DNA from: Candidatus Daviesbacteria bacterium
GTDB lineage: Bacteria; Patescibacteriota; Microgenomatia; Daviesbacterales; UBA10151
Direction: 5' to 3'
Assembly (NCBI GenBank): GCA_016187025.1
Contig: JACPKM010000001.1
Span: 1 to 43,187, forward strand
DNA: 43,187 nucleotides
Position numbers and translations under genes: made by a program. This document shows, in pieces, positions 9,943 to 21,136 of the stretch (the stretch's first letter is position 1; each line of letters opens with the position of its first letter). The notes below the pieces were generated by a model. That model was not told the DNA's origin. It did not search any database and worked only from the letters and a program-made list of their open reading frames with translations.

Positions 9943-11118
9943 TTACACCTCAAACTGTCTCTTTTCCCAAATATAGTTTGGGTTGCTCCAATTTGCCTTA
10001 AATCCTTTTTTAAATCTTTGCATTCCTGCTCCTACTGGTAAAAATGCTACAGCTGCCCAGAATAGGGCCGGTAAACCGGTTTTTGGCAATTCTTTAGATT
10101 CATAACCTGCAGCAGCCATTACAATTCTTGGTGCAGCAGCTATACAAGTTACAATATTTCTATCAACTCTTCTTGTATATCCCTCTGGACAAACAGCCAC
10201 ATCTGCATATCTTACAGTTGCAGGTTGAGGGTTATTAATTGTTAGGTTTTGCACTGGTCTGTTATCGTTTACTATGTTTACATTACTATTACCAGAATTT
10301 CTGACTTCACTGTTTCCAGAGTTAACCACTGCTGCTACAGCTTGCTGTGGAGCACCTTGAGCAGGCTGAGGCTGAACAGGCTGTTGAATAATTGGCCTGG
10401 TACATCTATCTTTAGGAATCCCTAACTGTCTTGATTGATCTTCACCAGGACAAAATAGGTGACCCTCACATTGTATATTACCCCCGCAAAACTCACCTTC
10501 TCCAGCTTTTCTAACTTCTTGCTGTTGTTGAGGTTGCTGAACTACAAACCCGCACTCAGGTGCATTTGTTCTGGCTATACTGGTTCTTCTTCTTGCTCCA
10601 TTACAGCTGTTTACTTCTACATCCCAAACAGTATGGGTAGCCCAATCACATTCACCGAACTGATCCCTATTCCAGGTACAAGATGGGGCCGGCTGTGAAG
10701 GAGTATCTCCACAAACTCCACCTTGAAAATGAGCATTCCTTATTTGAAACTCTCCTCTACAGTTTTGCCAGACTTCATGAGACCAACCTGCTGCTGTATT
10801 ATCACATTCAGGATATTTAAATTCAAAGTCACAGGAAGGAGTAGGTTGAGTCGTGATTGATGGAGGCTGTGGTTGAGTGGGTTGTGACTCACTACTAGTA
10901 AAAGGCCTTTCTGCTGATTCAAAAAAAGTGGTAGAACTGCCATCTCCACCTGGAGCAGCAGCAAAAGGCCTTTCTTCAGATTCAAAAAATGTTGTGGAAG
11001 ATGCATCCCATTGAGCACCAACTATTTGATTACCTCTATCAAATAGGCCTTGCTGGCCTGCTATCAGCAAAACAATAGATGAGAAGCCAATTAGTAGAAA
11101 CCGGTAGAATTTTTTCAT
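9943..11118 (-). CDS. secreted Cys-rich LPxTG-type surface protein
   Basis: N-terminal signal/TM, C-terminal LPKTG + TM (ELPKTGLPALFWAAVAFLPVGAGMQRFKK...). MKKFYRF start at 11118 preferred over 11148. Confidence 0.7.
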   Translation of the reverse strand: MKKFYRFLLIGFSSIVLLIAGQQGLFDRGNQIVGAQWDASSTTFFESEERPFAAAPGGDGSSTTFFESAERPFTSSESQPTQPQPPSITTQPTPSCDFEFKYPECDNTAAGWSHEVWQNCRGEFQIRNAHFQGGVCGDTPSQPAPSCTWNRDQFGECDWATHTVWDVEVNSCNGARRRTSIARTNAPECGFVVQQPQQQQEVRKAGEGEFCGGNIQCEGHLFCPGEDQSRQLGIPKDRCTRPIIQQPVQPQPAQGAPQQAVAAVVNSGNSEVRNSGNSNVNIVNDNRPVQNLTINNPQPATVRYADVAVCPEGYTRRVDRNIVTCIAAAPRIVMAAAGYESKELPKTGLPALFWAAVAFLPVGAGMQRFKKGFKANWSNPNYIWEKRQFEV

Positions 11119-11119
11119 A

Positions 11120-11893
11120 TTAAGGATTATTCCGGCGGGCAATCTCATTTCTTCTACCTAATAAGAATCCCAGACCTATCATTAGACCGCTTCCCAAAAT
11201 AGCAGCAGGAAGCCACAAAAACTCTTCTTTTTTGCTAACTTCTACCGTTCCATATCCAGGTACTTGTGGAGTGCTTTCAGGCTTTGATGGAATCCGGGTT
11301 GAACTTGCAACAGGAGTTTCTCTTGGTGTACCAGCCTGAGTAGGCCGTGGGGTAGTTGACAGTTGCACAGTTGGAACTGGTTGAGGAGTGCCACTAGGAG
11401 ATGATTGTTTAGGATCCCAAACCATCAACATCTCATCTTTTTGATTGCCACAAGAGATTATTGTACTGGCAGAATCACCATTTTGCAAATCTTGTAGCCT
11501 TATACCTGCCCTTCTTTCACCGGGCAAAGCACTGGCCATCAGTTCTACATAATTTCTGTTTGTTGCAGGATCAATACCTTCTCCTCTCTCATTAGTTGTA
11601 ACTACTTTACTTTCAGGTTTTGCTTCAATTAAAATTCTTCTTCCTGATGCAGGTCCTAAAACTTGGTCTTGGTTGGGTTGAAATTGTGGTCTGCCGTCTG
11701 GCAAAGTTGCACCACCGTTATCTTTATAGTATTGGGCTCTTGGCAAAACTCTAACTCTACACTCTCCACTAGTTTGAGCATTTACTAAACTGGCACTTGC
11801 GAAAGCTAATACAGTAGCTTCTCCTATTGCGGTAGCGGATGTTTTGAAAAAAGTTCTTCTTGAAACTGGCCTGCTTTCAGGGCTGTTATTCAT
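11120..11893 (-). CDS. secreted/membrane-anchored protein with Tat-like signal
   Basis: SRRTFFKTSATAIGEATVLAFASASLVNAQ twin-arginine-like N-terminus; C-terminal TM (WLPAAILGSGLMIGLGFLLGRR). Confidence 0.7.
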   Translation of the reverse strand: MNNSPESRPVSRRTFFKTSATAIGEATVLAFASASLVNAQTSGECRVRVLPRAQYYKDNGGATLPDGRPQFQPNQDQVLGPASGRRILIEAKPESKVVTTNERGEGIDPATNRNYVELMASALPGERRAGIRLQDLQNGDSASTIISCGNQKDEMLMVWDPKQSSPSGTPQPVPTVQLSTTPRPTQAGTPRETPVASSTRIPSKPESTPQVPGYGTVEVSKKEEFLWLPAAILGSGLMIGLGFLLGRRNEIARRNNP

Positions 11894-11905
11894 AATTTAT
11901 TGTGC

Positions 11906-11934
11906 ATTATACTATGGGTTCTACACTTTGTCAA
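11906..11934 (-). promoter_or_regulatory. consensus sigma70-type promoter for the 11120-11893 gene
   Basis: Minus strand TTGACA-N17-TATAAT, ending 12 nt before the ATG. Confidence 0.85.
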
Positions 11935-12012
11935 TAGTTTAGCTAATATAGATTATGAATGACTGAAAACCGAAAATTACAGGATAGGCAAACGGATACT
12001 ATAGAGAATCTA

Positions 12013-13287
<1,275 letters not shown>

Positions 13288-13550
13288 AAGTATTATTCCC
13301 GTAAATATTAGAGGATATTTATTAGAGGAGCACCAAAGAGGGGTAAACGCTCTGTAAGAAATAAAATAGCTAAAAATTCAGATATATAGGGCTTACTTTA
13401 GAAAACAGCTACATATATTAGTACTCTAGGACATTTATCTTTAAGAAGGCTGCCGTTTTTTTGAGCTATTATAGTGTTCAGTTAGCAAAATTTGAGGCTA
13501 TTTTGGGGTATTGACAACAACTTCATTTTTGCTCTATGTTAGAAATAGAG

Positions 13551-13784
13551 AACAATCTCTATCTGCTCTTGAGATTGTTTTCGAACTACATTAAAAAAAG
13601 GGGCATTGCTATTCGAGTCCGTCTGCGGTAGTAATGCTCTTTTTTTGGATTAGTCATTGCCCTTATTGGGAACTAATCCCTGCCCTAGATTAGCCCCCAA
13701 TAAGAGTAACCACTTTCCAAAACCTCCGGTCTTTTATCTAAAATGAAGGTGTTGAGTCCGTCTGCCTCTCAACACCTTCATTTT
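13551..13784. repeat. array of four stem-loops whose loops all contain CTGC (+ strand)
   Basis: Arms: aacaatctc/gagattgtt (13551/13571); aaaaaaaggggcattgcta/tagtaatgctcttttttt (~13593/13629); cttattggg+ctaatc/gattag+cccaataag (13662/13688); aaaatgaaggtgttgag/ctcaacaccttcatttt (13740/13768). Confidence 0.75.
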
Positions 13785-13932
13785 AACCTCTAACCATTAA
13801 AATCAACCCTTGGTCTGCTTTACTCATCAACTTCCTTACCTGCTCTTTTATATCAGCTTCCGGCTGGTGTTTTGAAAATACTCTCCTTTTGACTACTGGT
13901 TTTGATGATCTAAATACCCTAAGGTTGAACAT
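13783..13932 (-). CDS. possible 49-aa basic small protein
   Basis: MFNLRVFRSSKPVVKRRVFSKHQPEADIKEQVRKLMSKADQGLILMVRG*, followed directly by the 17-bp hairpin with a T-run. No clear SD. Confidence 0.35.
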   Translation of the reverse strand: MFNLRVFRSSKPVVKRRVFSKHQPEADIKEQVRKLMSKADQGLILMVRG

Positions 13933-14131
13933 TACATTAAAACTAGCATACTAAAAACTATTTGTCAAGTATTGTGTAACCTATAGGAAAATACAATATT
14001 AAAAAGATAAGGCCTCTAGTTAATAAAAAGGGGTAGTAACGATTAATTAAGTTGCTACAATAGGCTAATCAGCATACCTCTATTTTGTTGTTAACAATAA
14101 AAATTTAATTGTGGAAAACTAAAAACAGGTG

Positions 14132-14998
14132 TTAACCTAGAGGGGTTCCATAGACTAAATAACTAACTAAGTCTGTATTTAACTCTTGTAATTGATTGCG
14201 CCCAACCCAGTCAACTATGTCAGGGACCTCAGGCAAGGACTGATCTAGACTAATTCCAAACCGGACAGATCTTATAGATGCAGCAGGGACAGGTAAATCT
14301 TCCCCGTCGAAATCCCTTAGTAAAACTTGTGATAAATCCGGACTCACCCCATGTAATGGCCTAAAAAACCTGCCACTTTCCCATCTTTCAGCCACCATAG
14401 GACGACCATTTTGTAAAAACCTTACTAAATACCGTCTAATAAGGGCGGGATTGAAAGTGTCATCAGGGGTAGGATTTGCCACTTGTTTTGCAACTAGTAA
14501 CCCAACCCGGGTTTGAAAATCAACCCTTGCTCCTGCTATAAAATCTATTGATCTTGAAGGTTTAACCTCCCATATACCTGCTAAAGCCAGTTCCTGACAC
14601 CTTCCCATCCAGCCCCGCCTCTCTGGAAAATTATTAAGATCTGAGGTCGTACGGTCCAAATATTCCTCTTTTGCCCTTCCTGGGTAACCAAAAATCTGAT
14701 GTGCTGTGTCATGTTGATCTAGTACCCCACCCTCTTGATATAAAGTAGGAATTCCAGCTCTCCGAGCAACACCAGGATCATGAGGATACCAAAAAGGAGC
14801 AAACCAGAGAGGATATGTCCCGTAGTCGGCACGGACCATCTCTGTTTGAGCTGAAGCGGGAGTTATACTAGCTCCGGCAGCTAAAGCTAAACCCGTTACC
14901 ACGGCACCTCCCCATACTCTAAACACACCTCTGCGTGGCATCCGTGTTTGTCCAAAATCATCAATTCCTCTATCTGGTCCTACGTCTGACTCTATCAT
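14132..14998 (-). CDS. secreted protein of unknown function, Tat-like signal
   Basis: MPRRGVFRVWGGAVVTGLALAAGASITPASAQ N-terminal segment; no recognised catalytic domain. Confidence 0.55.
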   Translation of the reverse strand: MIESDVGPDRGIDDFGQTRMPRRGVFRVWGGAVVTGLALAAGASITPASAQTEMVRADYGTYPLWFAPFWYPHDPGVARRAGIPTLYQEGGVLDQHDTAHQIFGYPGRAKEEYLDRTTSDLNNFPERRGWMGRCQELALAGIWEVKPSRSIDFIAGARVDFQTRVGLLVAKQVANPTPDDTFNPALIRRYLVRFLQNGRPMVAERWESGRFFRPLHGVSPDLSQVLLRDFDGEDLPVPAASIRSVRFGISLDQSLPEVPDIVDWVGRNQLQELNTDLVSYLVYGTPLG

Positions 14999-15047
14999 TT
15001 TTCCTAATTTTAGGGCTGAAACAAAACAGAAGCTATAATTTTTCTAA

Positions 15048-15962
15048 CTATTCAGTAAGTTTCCTGGCAAAAACCATTCTTCCTGCAGGAATCTGGAGGC
15101 TTTTTGTTACTTCAACTTGAACAGTTTTACCAATATTATCTGCAGAATCAGATACAACCACCATTGTGCCATCTTGCAAATACCCTACTCCCTGGTTTTG
15201 ATCTTTCCCGATATGGACAATTTTTATTGAAATTTTTTCTCCCGGGATAGCTATTGTTTTTACTGCATTTGCTAAATCATTCACATTCAAAACTGATACC
15301 CCCGAGATGGATGCAAGCCTGTTTAAATTAAAGTCTGTGGTGATAATCTTACCGCTTAAGCTTTTGGCAAGTTTCAGCAGCTTATCATCAACTTGCTTGG
15401 CAGCAACCTCTTTGTCCCAAATTTCAACCCTTAAACTCTTGAGCTTTTTAAGATCCTCAATCACCTCAAAACCCTTTCTTCCCCTCATCCTCTTTAGCTC
15501 ATCTGAGGAGTCTGCCACCTGCTGCAGCTCTGTTAAAACAAACTGGGGAATTAAAACTAACCCACTTACAAACCCAGCCTTGGCTATATCCAAAATCCTG
15601 GCATCAATTATGGCCGAGGTATCCACAATTAGAGGCTTGGTTATGGCTATTGTTCCGGTTGGTGAGGTGGTAGTACCAAATGAGTAGTTGTTACTAGTTG
15701 GGTTAATCCTGACAAATTGGTTTAAAACTTCTGAGGCAACTCTTGCAACTATTAGATTAAAAGCGTGAAGTGTAAACTTGGTCACACTGGCAGCAATATC
15801 TGAAAAGAGCACAAAACCTACAATCCAGGCCATAACAGTTATAAAGGTTTTGACAACAGTGGGATTTGCTCCCTCAACCGGTGGAACAAGCTCGGAAAAA
15901 ATTACTGCAAAAGTTGCAAAAATTGTCGCCACACTAAGGCGGAGTATCCACTTAATACGCAT
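15048..15962 (-). CDS. membrane-anchored PIN/TRAM domain protein (YacL-like)
   Basis: TM N-terminus, PIN (IVDTSAIIDARILDIAKAGFVSG...IITTDFNLNRLASISGVSVLNVNDL), TRAM (GEKISIKIVHIGKDQNQGVGYLQDGTMVVV). Confidence 0.9.
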   Translation of the reverse strand: MRIKWILRLSVATIFATFAVIFSELVPPVEGANPTVVKTFITVMAWIVGFVLFSDIAASVTKFTLHAFNLIVARVASEVLNQFVRINPTSNNYSFGTTTSPTGTIAITKPLIVDTSAIIDARILDIAKAGFVSGLVLIPQFVLTELQQVADSSDELKRMRGRKGFEVIEDLKKLKSLRVEIWDKEVAAKQVDDKLLKLAKSLSGKIITTDFNLNRLASISGVSVLNVNDLANAVKTIAIPGEKISIKIVHIGKDQNQGVGYLQDGTMVVVSDSADNIGKTVQVEVTKSLQIPAGRMVFARKLTE

Positions 15963-16200
15963 GAAATGAATTCCTTTAGCAGATAAAAGATCAAGTTAAA
16001 TAAATATCTGCTGTCCATATTCTCCCACACTCAGTAGTTAAAATACAACTTGCATGCAACAACCTTTTTCCGATGTTTTGAAATAGCTTCTAGTAGATTC
16101 TTGTAATAAGTTGGGTAAAAAGAAGTAATCCAAAAATTACTAACACTGCGCCAAACACCGGCTTTGCCCACTGCAGCCAAGGGCCTATCTTGTGGAGCCT

Positions 16201-16392
16201 TTATACGCGTGATCTAAGGTCAAACAGTAAATCCCTGTTTTGCAGTTTTTTTCTGTCTGTAATAGCACACAGCTTGTGGGCAAACATACATTCAGGTGAT
16301 AGTGTAGGAATGGTGATGCCGTAGAAATCCTTATTAATGTATGTGTTAGGATATGCATCTTTTTCCTTTACACTCAGCAAATTTAACCTGTA
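16201..16392 (-). pseudogene. decayed AbiEii-like nucleotidyltransferase fragment
   Basis: In-frame DAYPNTYINKDFYGITIPTLSPECMFAHKLCAITDRKKLQNRDLLFDLRSRV*; the AHKL..I.DR....RDL.D pattern recalls the AbiEii family. No intact upstream ORF. Confidence 0.6.
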
Positions 16393-16847
16393 GTAATTTT
16401 AGCTTCAAATCCTAAAACCCGAAGGAATACCCGAATATCAACAAAGTTATCCACATTTTTGGAATTTTGTATATTAGAAGATTTCCTTATTCGCGGAAAA
16501 ACTTTGACTATCCGAAGAAAAACTATGTTTATTCCCCAACCCTATAATAATAAATTATATATGTGTACTAGAATTTAAGTTAATATAAAAGCAAACTTTG
16601 TTAAAAAACCATTTTTTGAAAAACAATATTTTTGTTGATTAATAATATGAACAAGACTTTTACTCTTTCTTAAGATTAAGATTGTTTTAGTAGGCTTTTC
16701 TGTAAAATAGATTTACGATTACCTATTTGTAATCCTTGAATGAAAAACTTATCAAAGGTTATAACTATTAAAATCAGTAGCATTTTGTTATTTTTCGCTA
16801 GAAAAAATTATGAATATAGTGATAAAAACTCTAGCTTGTAGTAACTG

Positions 16848-18158
16848 TTATTTTGTTAGCTGTTTAATAGCCTGAGTAAGAATTTTTGTATTATTAAAAG
16901 ATACTACATTACCAAAACCTAGTTTTTTAGCCTCATTGGCTCTTTTTTCTGGATTTCTTACCTCTCTTATCTCACCAAGAAGCCCTACCTCACCCATGAA
17001 CACGGTTTTGGGGTTAATAGTTAAATCTTTAAATGAAGAGGCTATTGCCATACATATACCTAAATCTGCGGCAGGTTCGGTTATTTTTAATCCTCCGGTT
17101 ACATTAACAAAGATATCCTGATCAAAAAGGGGTAATCTTAGACGTTTTTGAAGTACGGCGACCAAAAGCTGTAACCGGTTATTGTCAACCCCTGACCCGG
17201 TTCTTCTGGGAACAGGCAGAGAGGTTTTAGTAACTAATGCTTGTATTTCTACCAAAAGTGGTCTCAACCCTGTCATTACAACCACCACTGCAGAACCTGG
17301 TGCATCTATTTTAGTGTCTAAAAACAACTTAGAAGGATTTTTTACCTCAACCATTCCACCCTCCTCCATTTCAAATATCCCCACCTCATCAGTTGAGCCA
17401 AATCTATTTTTGGTAGCTCTTAATACCCTAAACTGATTGCCTGGATCACCCTCTAGGCTCAATACCACGTCAACCAAATGCTCCAGTGTCCTGGGGCCTG
17501 CAACTGTGCCTTCTTTTGTAACATGACCTACCAAAAAGATAGGAATATGCATCCTTTTTGCTAAACGTTGCAATCTATGGGCAGATTCTCTTACCTGCCC
17601 AACAGAACCTGCCACTGAATCCAAATCCTGGGTTTCTAATGTTTGAATTGAGTCAATTATGACAACTGAGGGTTTGTAATCCTCTATCAACCCAACAATG
17701 GTATCTACATCTGTTTCGTTTAAAACAGAGATATTTGCCTTTTGTTTGATCCTCTCTACTCTTATTTTTATCTGCCTTGCAGACTCTTCTCCTGCAACAT
17801 ACAATGATTTGTTAATATTAAGAGCAAGCTGGGTTAGAAGAGTTGATTTTCCTATTCCTGGATCTCCTGCTACTAAGATTAAAGAGCCATACACAATTCC
17901 TCCTCCTAACACTCTGTTCAGCTCACCTATACCAGAATCTATCCTTTTATAATCCAGCTTGTCAACCTCACTCAAATTAACAATCTCTGCCCTTTTACCA
18001 GCTATACTGCCTCCATCTTGTGCTTTGGCACCCCGACCTACCTGCTCTACCTCCTCGACAAAAGAGTTCCAGCTATCGCATTGGGGACATTTCCCAAGAT
18101 AGGTTGAGGATTTGTAACCACATTGCTGACAAGTGTAAACAGTGGTAAGCTTAGCCAT
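16848..18158 (-). CDS. radA: DNA repair protein RadA
   Basis: N-terminal zinc finger CQQCGYKSSTYLGKCPQCDSW, Walker A GDPGIGKSTL, KNRFGSTDEVGIFEM, Lon-like C-terminus. MAKLTTVYTC start at 18158. Confidence 0.96.
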   Translation of the reverse strand: MAKLTTVYTCQQCGYKSSTYLGKCPQCDSWNSFVEEVEQVGRGAKAQDGGSIAGKRAEIVNLSEVDKLDYKRIDSGIGELNRVLGGGIVYGSLILVAGDPGIGKSTLLTQLALNINKSLYVAGEESARQIKIRVERIKQKANISVLNETDVDTIVGLIEDYKPSVVIIDSIQTLETQDLDSVAGSVGQVRESAHRLQRLAKRMHIPIFLVGHVTKEGTVAGPRTLEHLVDVVLSLEGDPGNQFRVLRATKNRFGSTDEVGIFEMEEGGMVEVKNPSKLFLDTKIDAPGSAVVVVMTGLRPLLVEIQALVTKTSLPVPRRTGSGVDNNRLQLLVAVLQKRLRLPLFDQDIFVNVTGGLKITEPAADLGICMAIASSFKDLTINPKTVFMGEVGLLGEIREVRNPEKRANEAKKLGFGNVVSFNNTKILTQAIKQLTK

Positions 18159-18164
18159 AAAGGT

Positions 18165-18170
18165 ATTATA
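18165..18170 (-). promoter_or_regulatory. -10 box placed for a leaderless radA mRNA
   Basis: TATAAT-N6-ATG on the minus strand. Confidence 0.55.
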
Positions 18171-18200
18171 CAGGAAAATTATTTTAGAGATGCGAAGCAT

Positions 18201-19295
18201 CTACTTATAAATTAATCCTTCAGTTGAGGTTACAAAAGGTGCCAAGTTAATCTTTCTTCTTTGAGTATCTATGCTATCTACTAAAAAGTTAGTTTTTTCT
18301 CCTACCTCATAACTTGCCCCAGCTAGTCTTGAAGAAGGCAAAAAGCCTTCTATATCTTCGCCTAAATCAATTGTAATCCCTGCTGCATCTACACTTTTGA
18401 TAGTTCCTTTTACCACATCATCAGCTTGAAACTTTTCTGCAAGCTTTGTAAATGGATCCTGTTGCAGTTGTTTAATAGATAGATTTAATCTCCCAAGCTC
18501 TTCATCTTTACCAACTACTTTTGTTTGTACTTTTTGACCAACTTTGAACTTATCAGCTAAATTCTCTTCTCTTTCCCAGGAAACCTCTCCAATAAATACC
18601 AATCCTCCAACACTCTCTACATCTACAAACAGTCCAAATGGAAGAATATTTACTATCTCCCCAGAAACAGTATCCCCAATAGTAAACTTATTTAAGTTAT
18701 CCTTTTCTGACTGACTAACTAGCCCCTTTTGAGTAAGAATTAGTTTGTTGGTTTCTTCATCAACTTCAGACACGGTTACTCTTATTATTTGACCAGCTAA
18801 AGATTCTTCTTTACCAACTTTTTTAACAAGCTCAAAACCAACTTGTGAGTTTGGCAAAAAGCCCCTGACTTCATCTATTTCAACAATTAAACCACCTTTG
18901 TTAACCTCTAAGATTCTCCCTGCAAACTCTGTTTGAGAACCCCGGGCTGATTTAAATCTACTCCAATCAAGCATCCGTCCTTTGAACTTGCTCCTGGTTT
19001 TTAAAGAGGCTGCTTGAGATAAGGAGAGGCTGATTTGGCCTGAATCCCTACCAGTATCCACCACAAAAGCCTCAATACTATCACCTAATTTAATTGAATC
19101 CTGTTTTTCTTTGGGAAACTCCCGTAAAGATAAGCTACCCTCGTATTTACCACCTAAATCCAAAGTTAAATCCTGATCTGATTTAATAATTATTGTACCT
19201 TTAACTTGCTGACCACGAAAGATATGTTGAGAAGATTTCTGAGAAGCTAAAAGCTTCTCCATGATTGGGTTATTTGATACTATATTTTTGGCCAC
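18201..19295 (-). CDS. rpsA: S1 RNA-binding domain protein (ribosomal protein S1-like)
   Basis: Four S1-like repeats, e.g. FTIGDTVSGEIVNILPFGLFVDVESVGGLVFIGEVSW; apparent GTG start. Confidence 0.85.
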   Translation of the reverse strand: MAKNIVSNNPIMEKLLASQKSSQHIFRGQQVKGTIIIKSDQDLTLDLGGKYEGSLSLREFPKEKQDSIKLGDSIEAFVVDTGRDSGQISLSLSQAASLKTRSKFKGRMLDWSRFKSARGSQTEFAGRILEVNKGGLIVEIDEVRGFLPNSQVGFELVKKVGKEESLAGQIIRVTVSEVDEETNKLILTQKGLVSQSEKDNLNKFTIGDTVSGEIVNILPFGLFVDVESVGGLVFIGEVSWEREENLADKFKVGQKVQTKVVGKDEELGRLNLSIKQLQQDPFTKLAEKFQADDVVKGTIKSVDAAGITIDLGEDIEGFLPSSRLAGASYEVGEKTNFLVDSIDTQRRKINLAPFVTSTEGLIYK

Positions 19296-19350
19296 TTAAC
19301 ATATACCTGCTTTCTTTAAATTTCAGCCATTATACACCAATCACCTAAAA

Positions 19351-19379
19351 AGAAAAAGCTCTCCTTTAGGGAGAGCTTT
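19351..19379 (-). terminator. intrinsic terminator downstream of 5S
   Basis: Minus strand AAAGCTCTCCCTAAAGGAGAGCTTTTTCT: 9-bp GC-containing stem plus T-run. Confidence 0.85.
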
Positions 19380-19385
19380 GTTCAA

Positions 19386-19502
19386 ATCCGGCAGTGAGGT
19401 ATTTTCACGCACCCTTGCGAGTGTATTATCGTCCCCGCTGAGACGTTTGACGACTGAGTTCGGTATGGGATCAGGTCGAACCGTCTCGCTCAAACCACCG
19501 AG
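19386..19502 (-). rRNA. rrf: 5S rRNA
   Basis: Complement aligns by eye to the 5S 3' half (GCTGAGACGTTTGACGACTGAGTTCGGTATGGGATCAGGT). Confidence 0.9.
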
Positions 19503-19943
19503 AGCTATAGTATACAGTATATAGTAAGGAGTATCAAGTAGCTGAAAAGTCCAAACACTTTTGTACTCTAAAATGTGAATACGGATATATAAGAAGACAA
19601 ATCTTTCTGCCAAAAAATCTCAACTACAACCATTAGTAAAGGTAAGCTAAATACATTACTGTACTTACACTGCCTCCCTATCAATCCTTCGAGTCGTGCT
19701 TACGCACTTCCTTCAGGATTCCCTCACGGGACCTGGTAGTCTTCCAGGGGTTTCAAAGATACCTCATCTTAGGGCTCGCTTCGTGCTTAGATGCTTTCAG
19801 CACTTATCGTAATAGCAACGTAGCTACCCTGCGCTGCCCGTCCATTGGACGAACAACAGGCACACTAGAGGTTGCCTCGTCTCGGTCCTCTCGTACTAGA
19901 GACCACTCCCTTCAAGTATCCAAACGCCCATGCTGGATAGAGT

Positions 19944-19983
<40 letters not shown>

Positions 19984-20051
19984 GTTTTAACTGGCGAACA
20001 GCCAGACCCTTCCCACCTACTTCAGCGGGAGGATACGATGAGCCGACATCG

Positions 20052-20896
20052 TAGCTACTATAGGATATGATCCAATAGCATTTCTTACAATTACTCGTAA
20101 GCTTAGACTATACCTTCATCCTCTTATCCTTGAGGAGTCAGCGTTTTAGCTTTCCATTTTAAAGAAAGCTCCGTCCCGATTAAATCGGGACAAGTCGTTA
20201 CGGGGTCATAACAGAAGGAAACTTGTACCTAAATTCTTTTAGTACAAATGGTTCAACTAATTGAATAAATCTTTTAGCACTTTTAGATCGAATTCTAATT
20301 CTGTAATAGGTTTTATCCTTATTAATAGTCGATTCAATCCTAAATTGCTTTTTTAAAAGATCAATTAGTTGTAATTGCTCATTAAAAATAAATTGCTGGG
20401 TGTTTAGATAAATAGATGAATAACTTTTAGAGCCATCGTCCATAAACCAAACTGCCAAGCTGAGTGGACTAAGTGTTAAATTAGATGGTATTATCTTTCT
20501 CCCGTTTTTGTAAAACAAATTGTAAAACGGAGTAAGTACAGGTAATTTTTGAGTAGCAAATCTGTATGCTTCTCTATTACCATTTCCTTTTCTCCATTTT
20601 GGAGAAGTTATTACCAAACTACTCAACTTGCTAAATATCCAATCAACCAGTACTTTTTGACTAAAAGCGTGGTTAATTTCTAAATGAGCATTTTTCTTTA
20701 TTCTCATTGTACCATCTCCTAAGAGAGTTCCAATAAGAATGGACTTTTGTTCTTCTGTCAGACTTCCCACGGTATTGTCCATTGAATTCAGCATAACCCG
20801 AAGGTTAGCCGAAAGTCAACTAGGAGTTCACCGTTATGAGCTGAAACTAAATTAAACAGACTAATGGAATTACTTCCACCACACCCCGATGTGTTG
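20052..20896 (-). other. group I intron at 23S L2500 (845 nt)
   Basis: Exon junction GGCACCT|CGATGTCGG. Intron 5' region has GGGTG pairing with CACCU with U:G at the splice site. Core blocks AACGGTGAA...TAGTTGACTTTCG and GAAGGTATAGTC. Confidence 0.87.
20198..20794 (-). CDS. two-motif LAGLIDADG homing endonuclease (L2500 intron)
   Basis: Motifs ILIGTLLGDGTM and LAVWFMDDGSK; 198 aa; wholly inside the intron. Confidence 0.9.
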   Translation of the reverse strand: MLNSMDNTVGSLTEEQKSILIGTLLGDGTMRIKKNAHLEINHAFSQKVLVDWIFSKLSSLVITSPKWRKGNGNREAYRFATQKLPVLTPFYNLFYKNGRKIIPSNLTLSPLSLAVWFMDDGSKSYSSIYLNTQQFIFNEQLQLIDLLKKQFRIESTINKDKTYYRIRIRSKSAKRFIQLVEPFVLKEFRYKFPSVMTP

Positions 20897-20939
20897 AGGT
20901 GCCGAACCTTGCCGTCCTTGTGGACTGTAGGGCAAGACT

Positions 20940-20972
<33 letters not shown>

Positions 20973-21136
20973 AAGCTCACTCGCTACCACTAGCCAAGTG
21001 AGGATCACTAAGACCTGCTTTCGCACCTGCTCGAGCTGTTTCTCTTGCAGTCAAGCACACTTTATACCTTTACGCTTAAATGCGCGGTTTCCATTCGCGC
21101 TAAGTGTACCTTTGTACCCCTCCGTTACTTTTTTGG

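Noticed and set aside
16440-16850. Possible oriC: one perfect DnaA box (TTATCCACA near 16448) in AT-rich DNA
   Set aside because: Only a single convincing box, no dnaA/dnaN nearby, and flanking genes on the same strand with no divergence point. GC-skew over the full genome would be needed.
19341-19613. 90-aa ORF on the minus strand
   Set aside because: It overlaps 5S rRNA and spacer; a translation artefact of RNA sequence.
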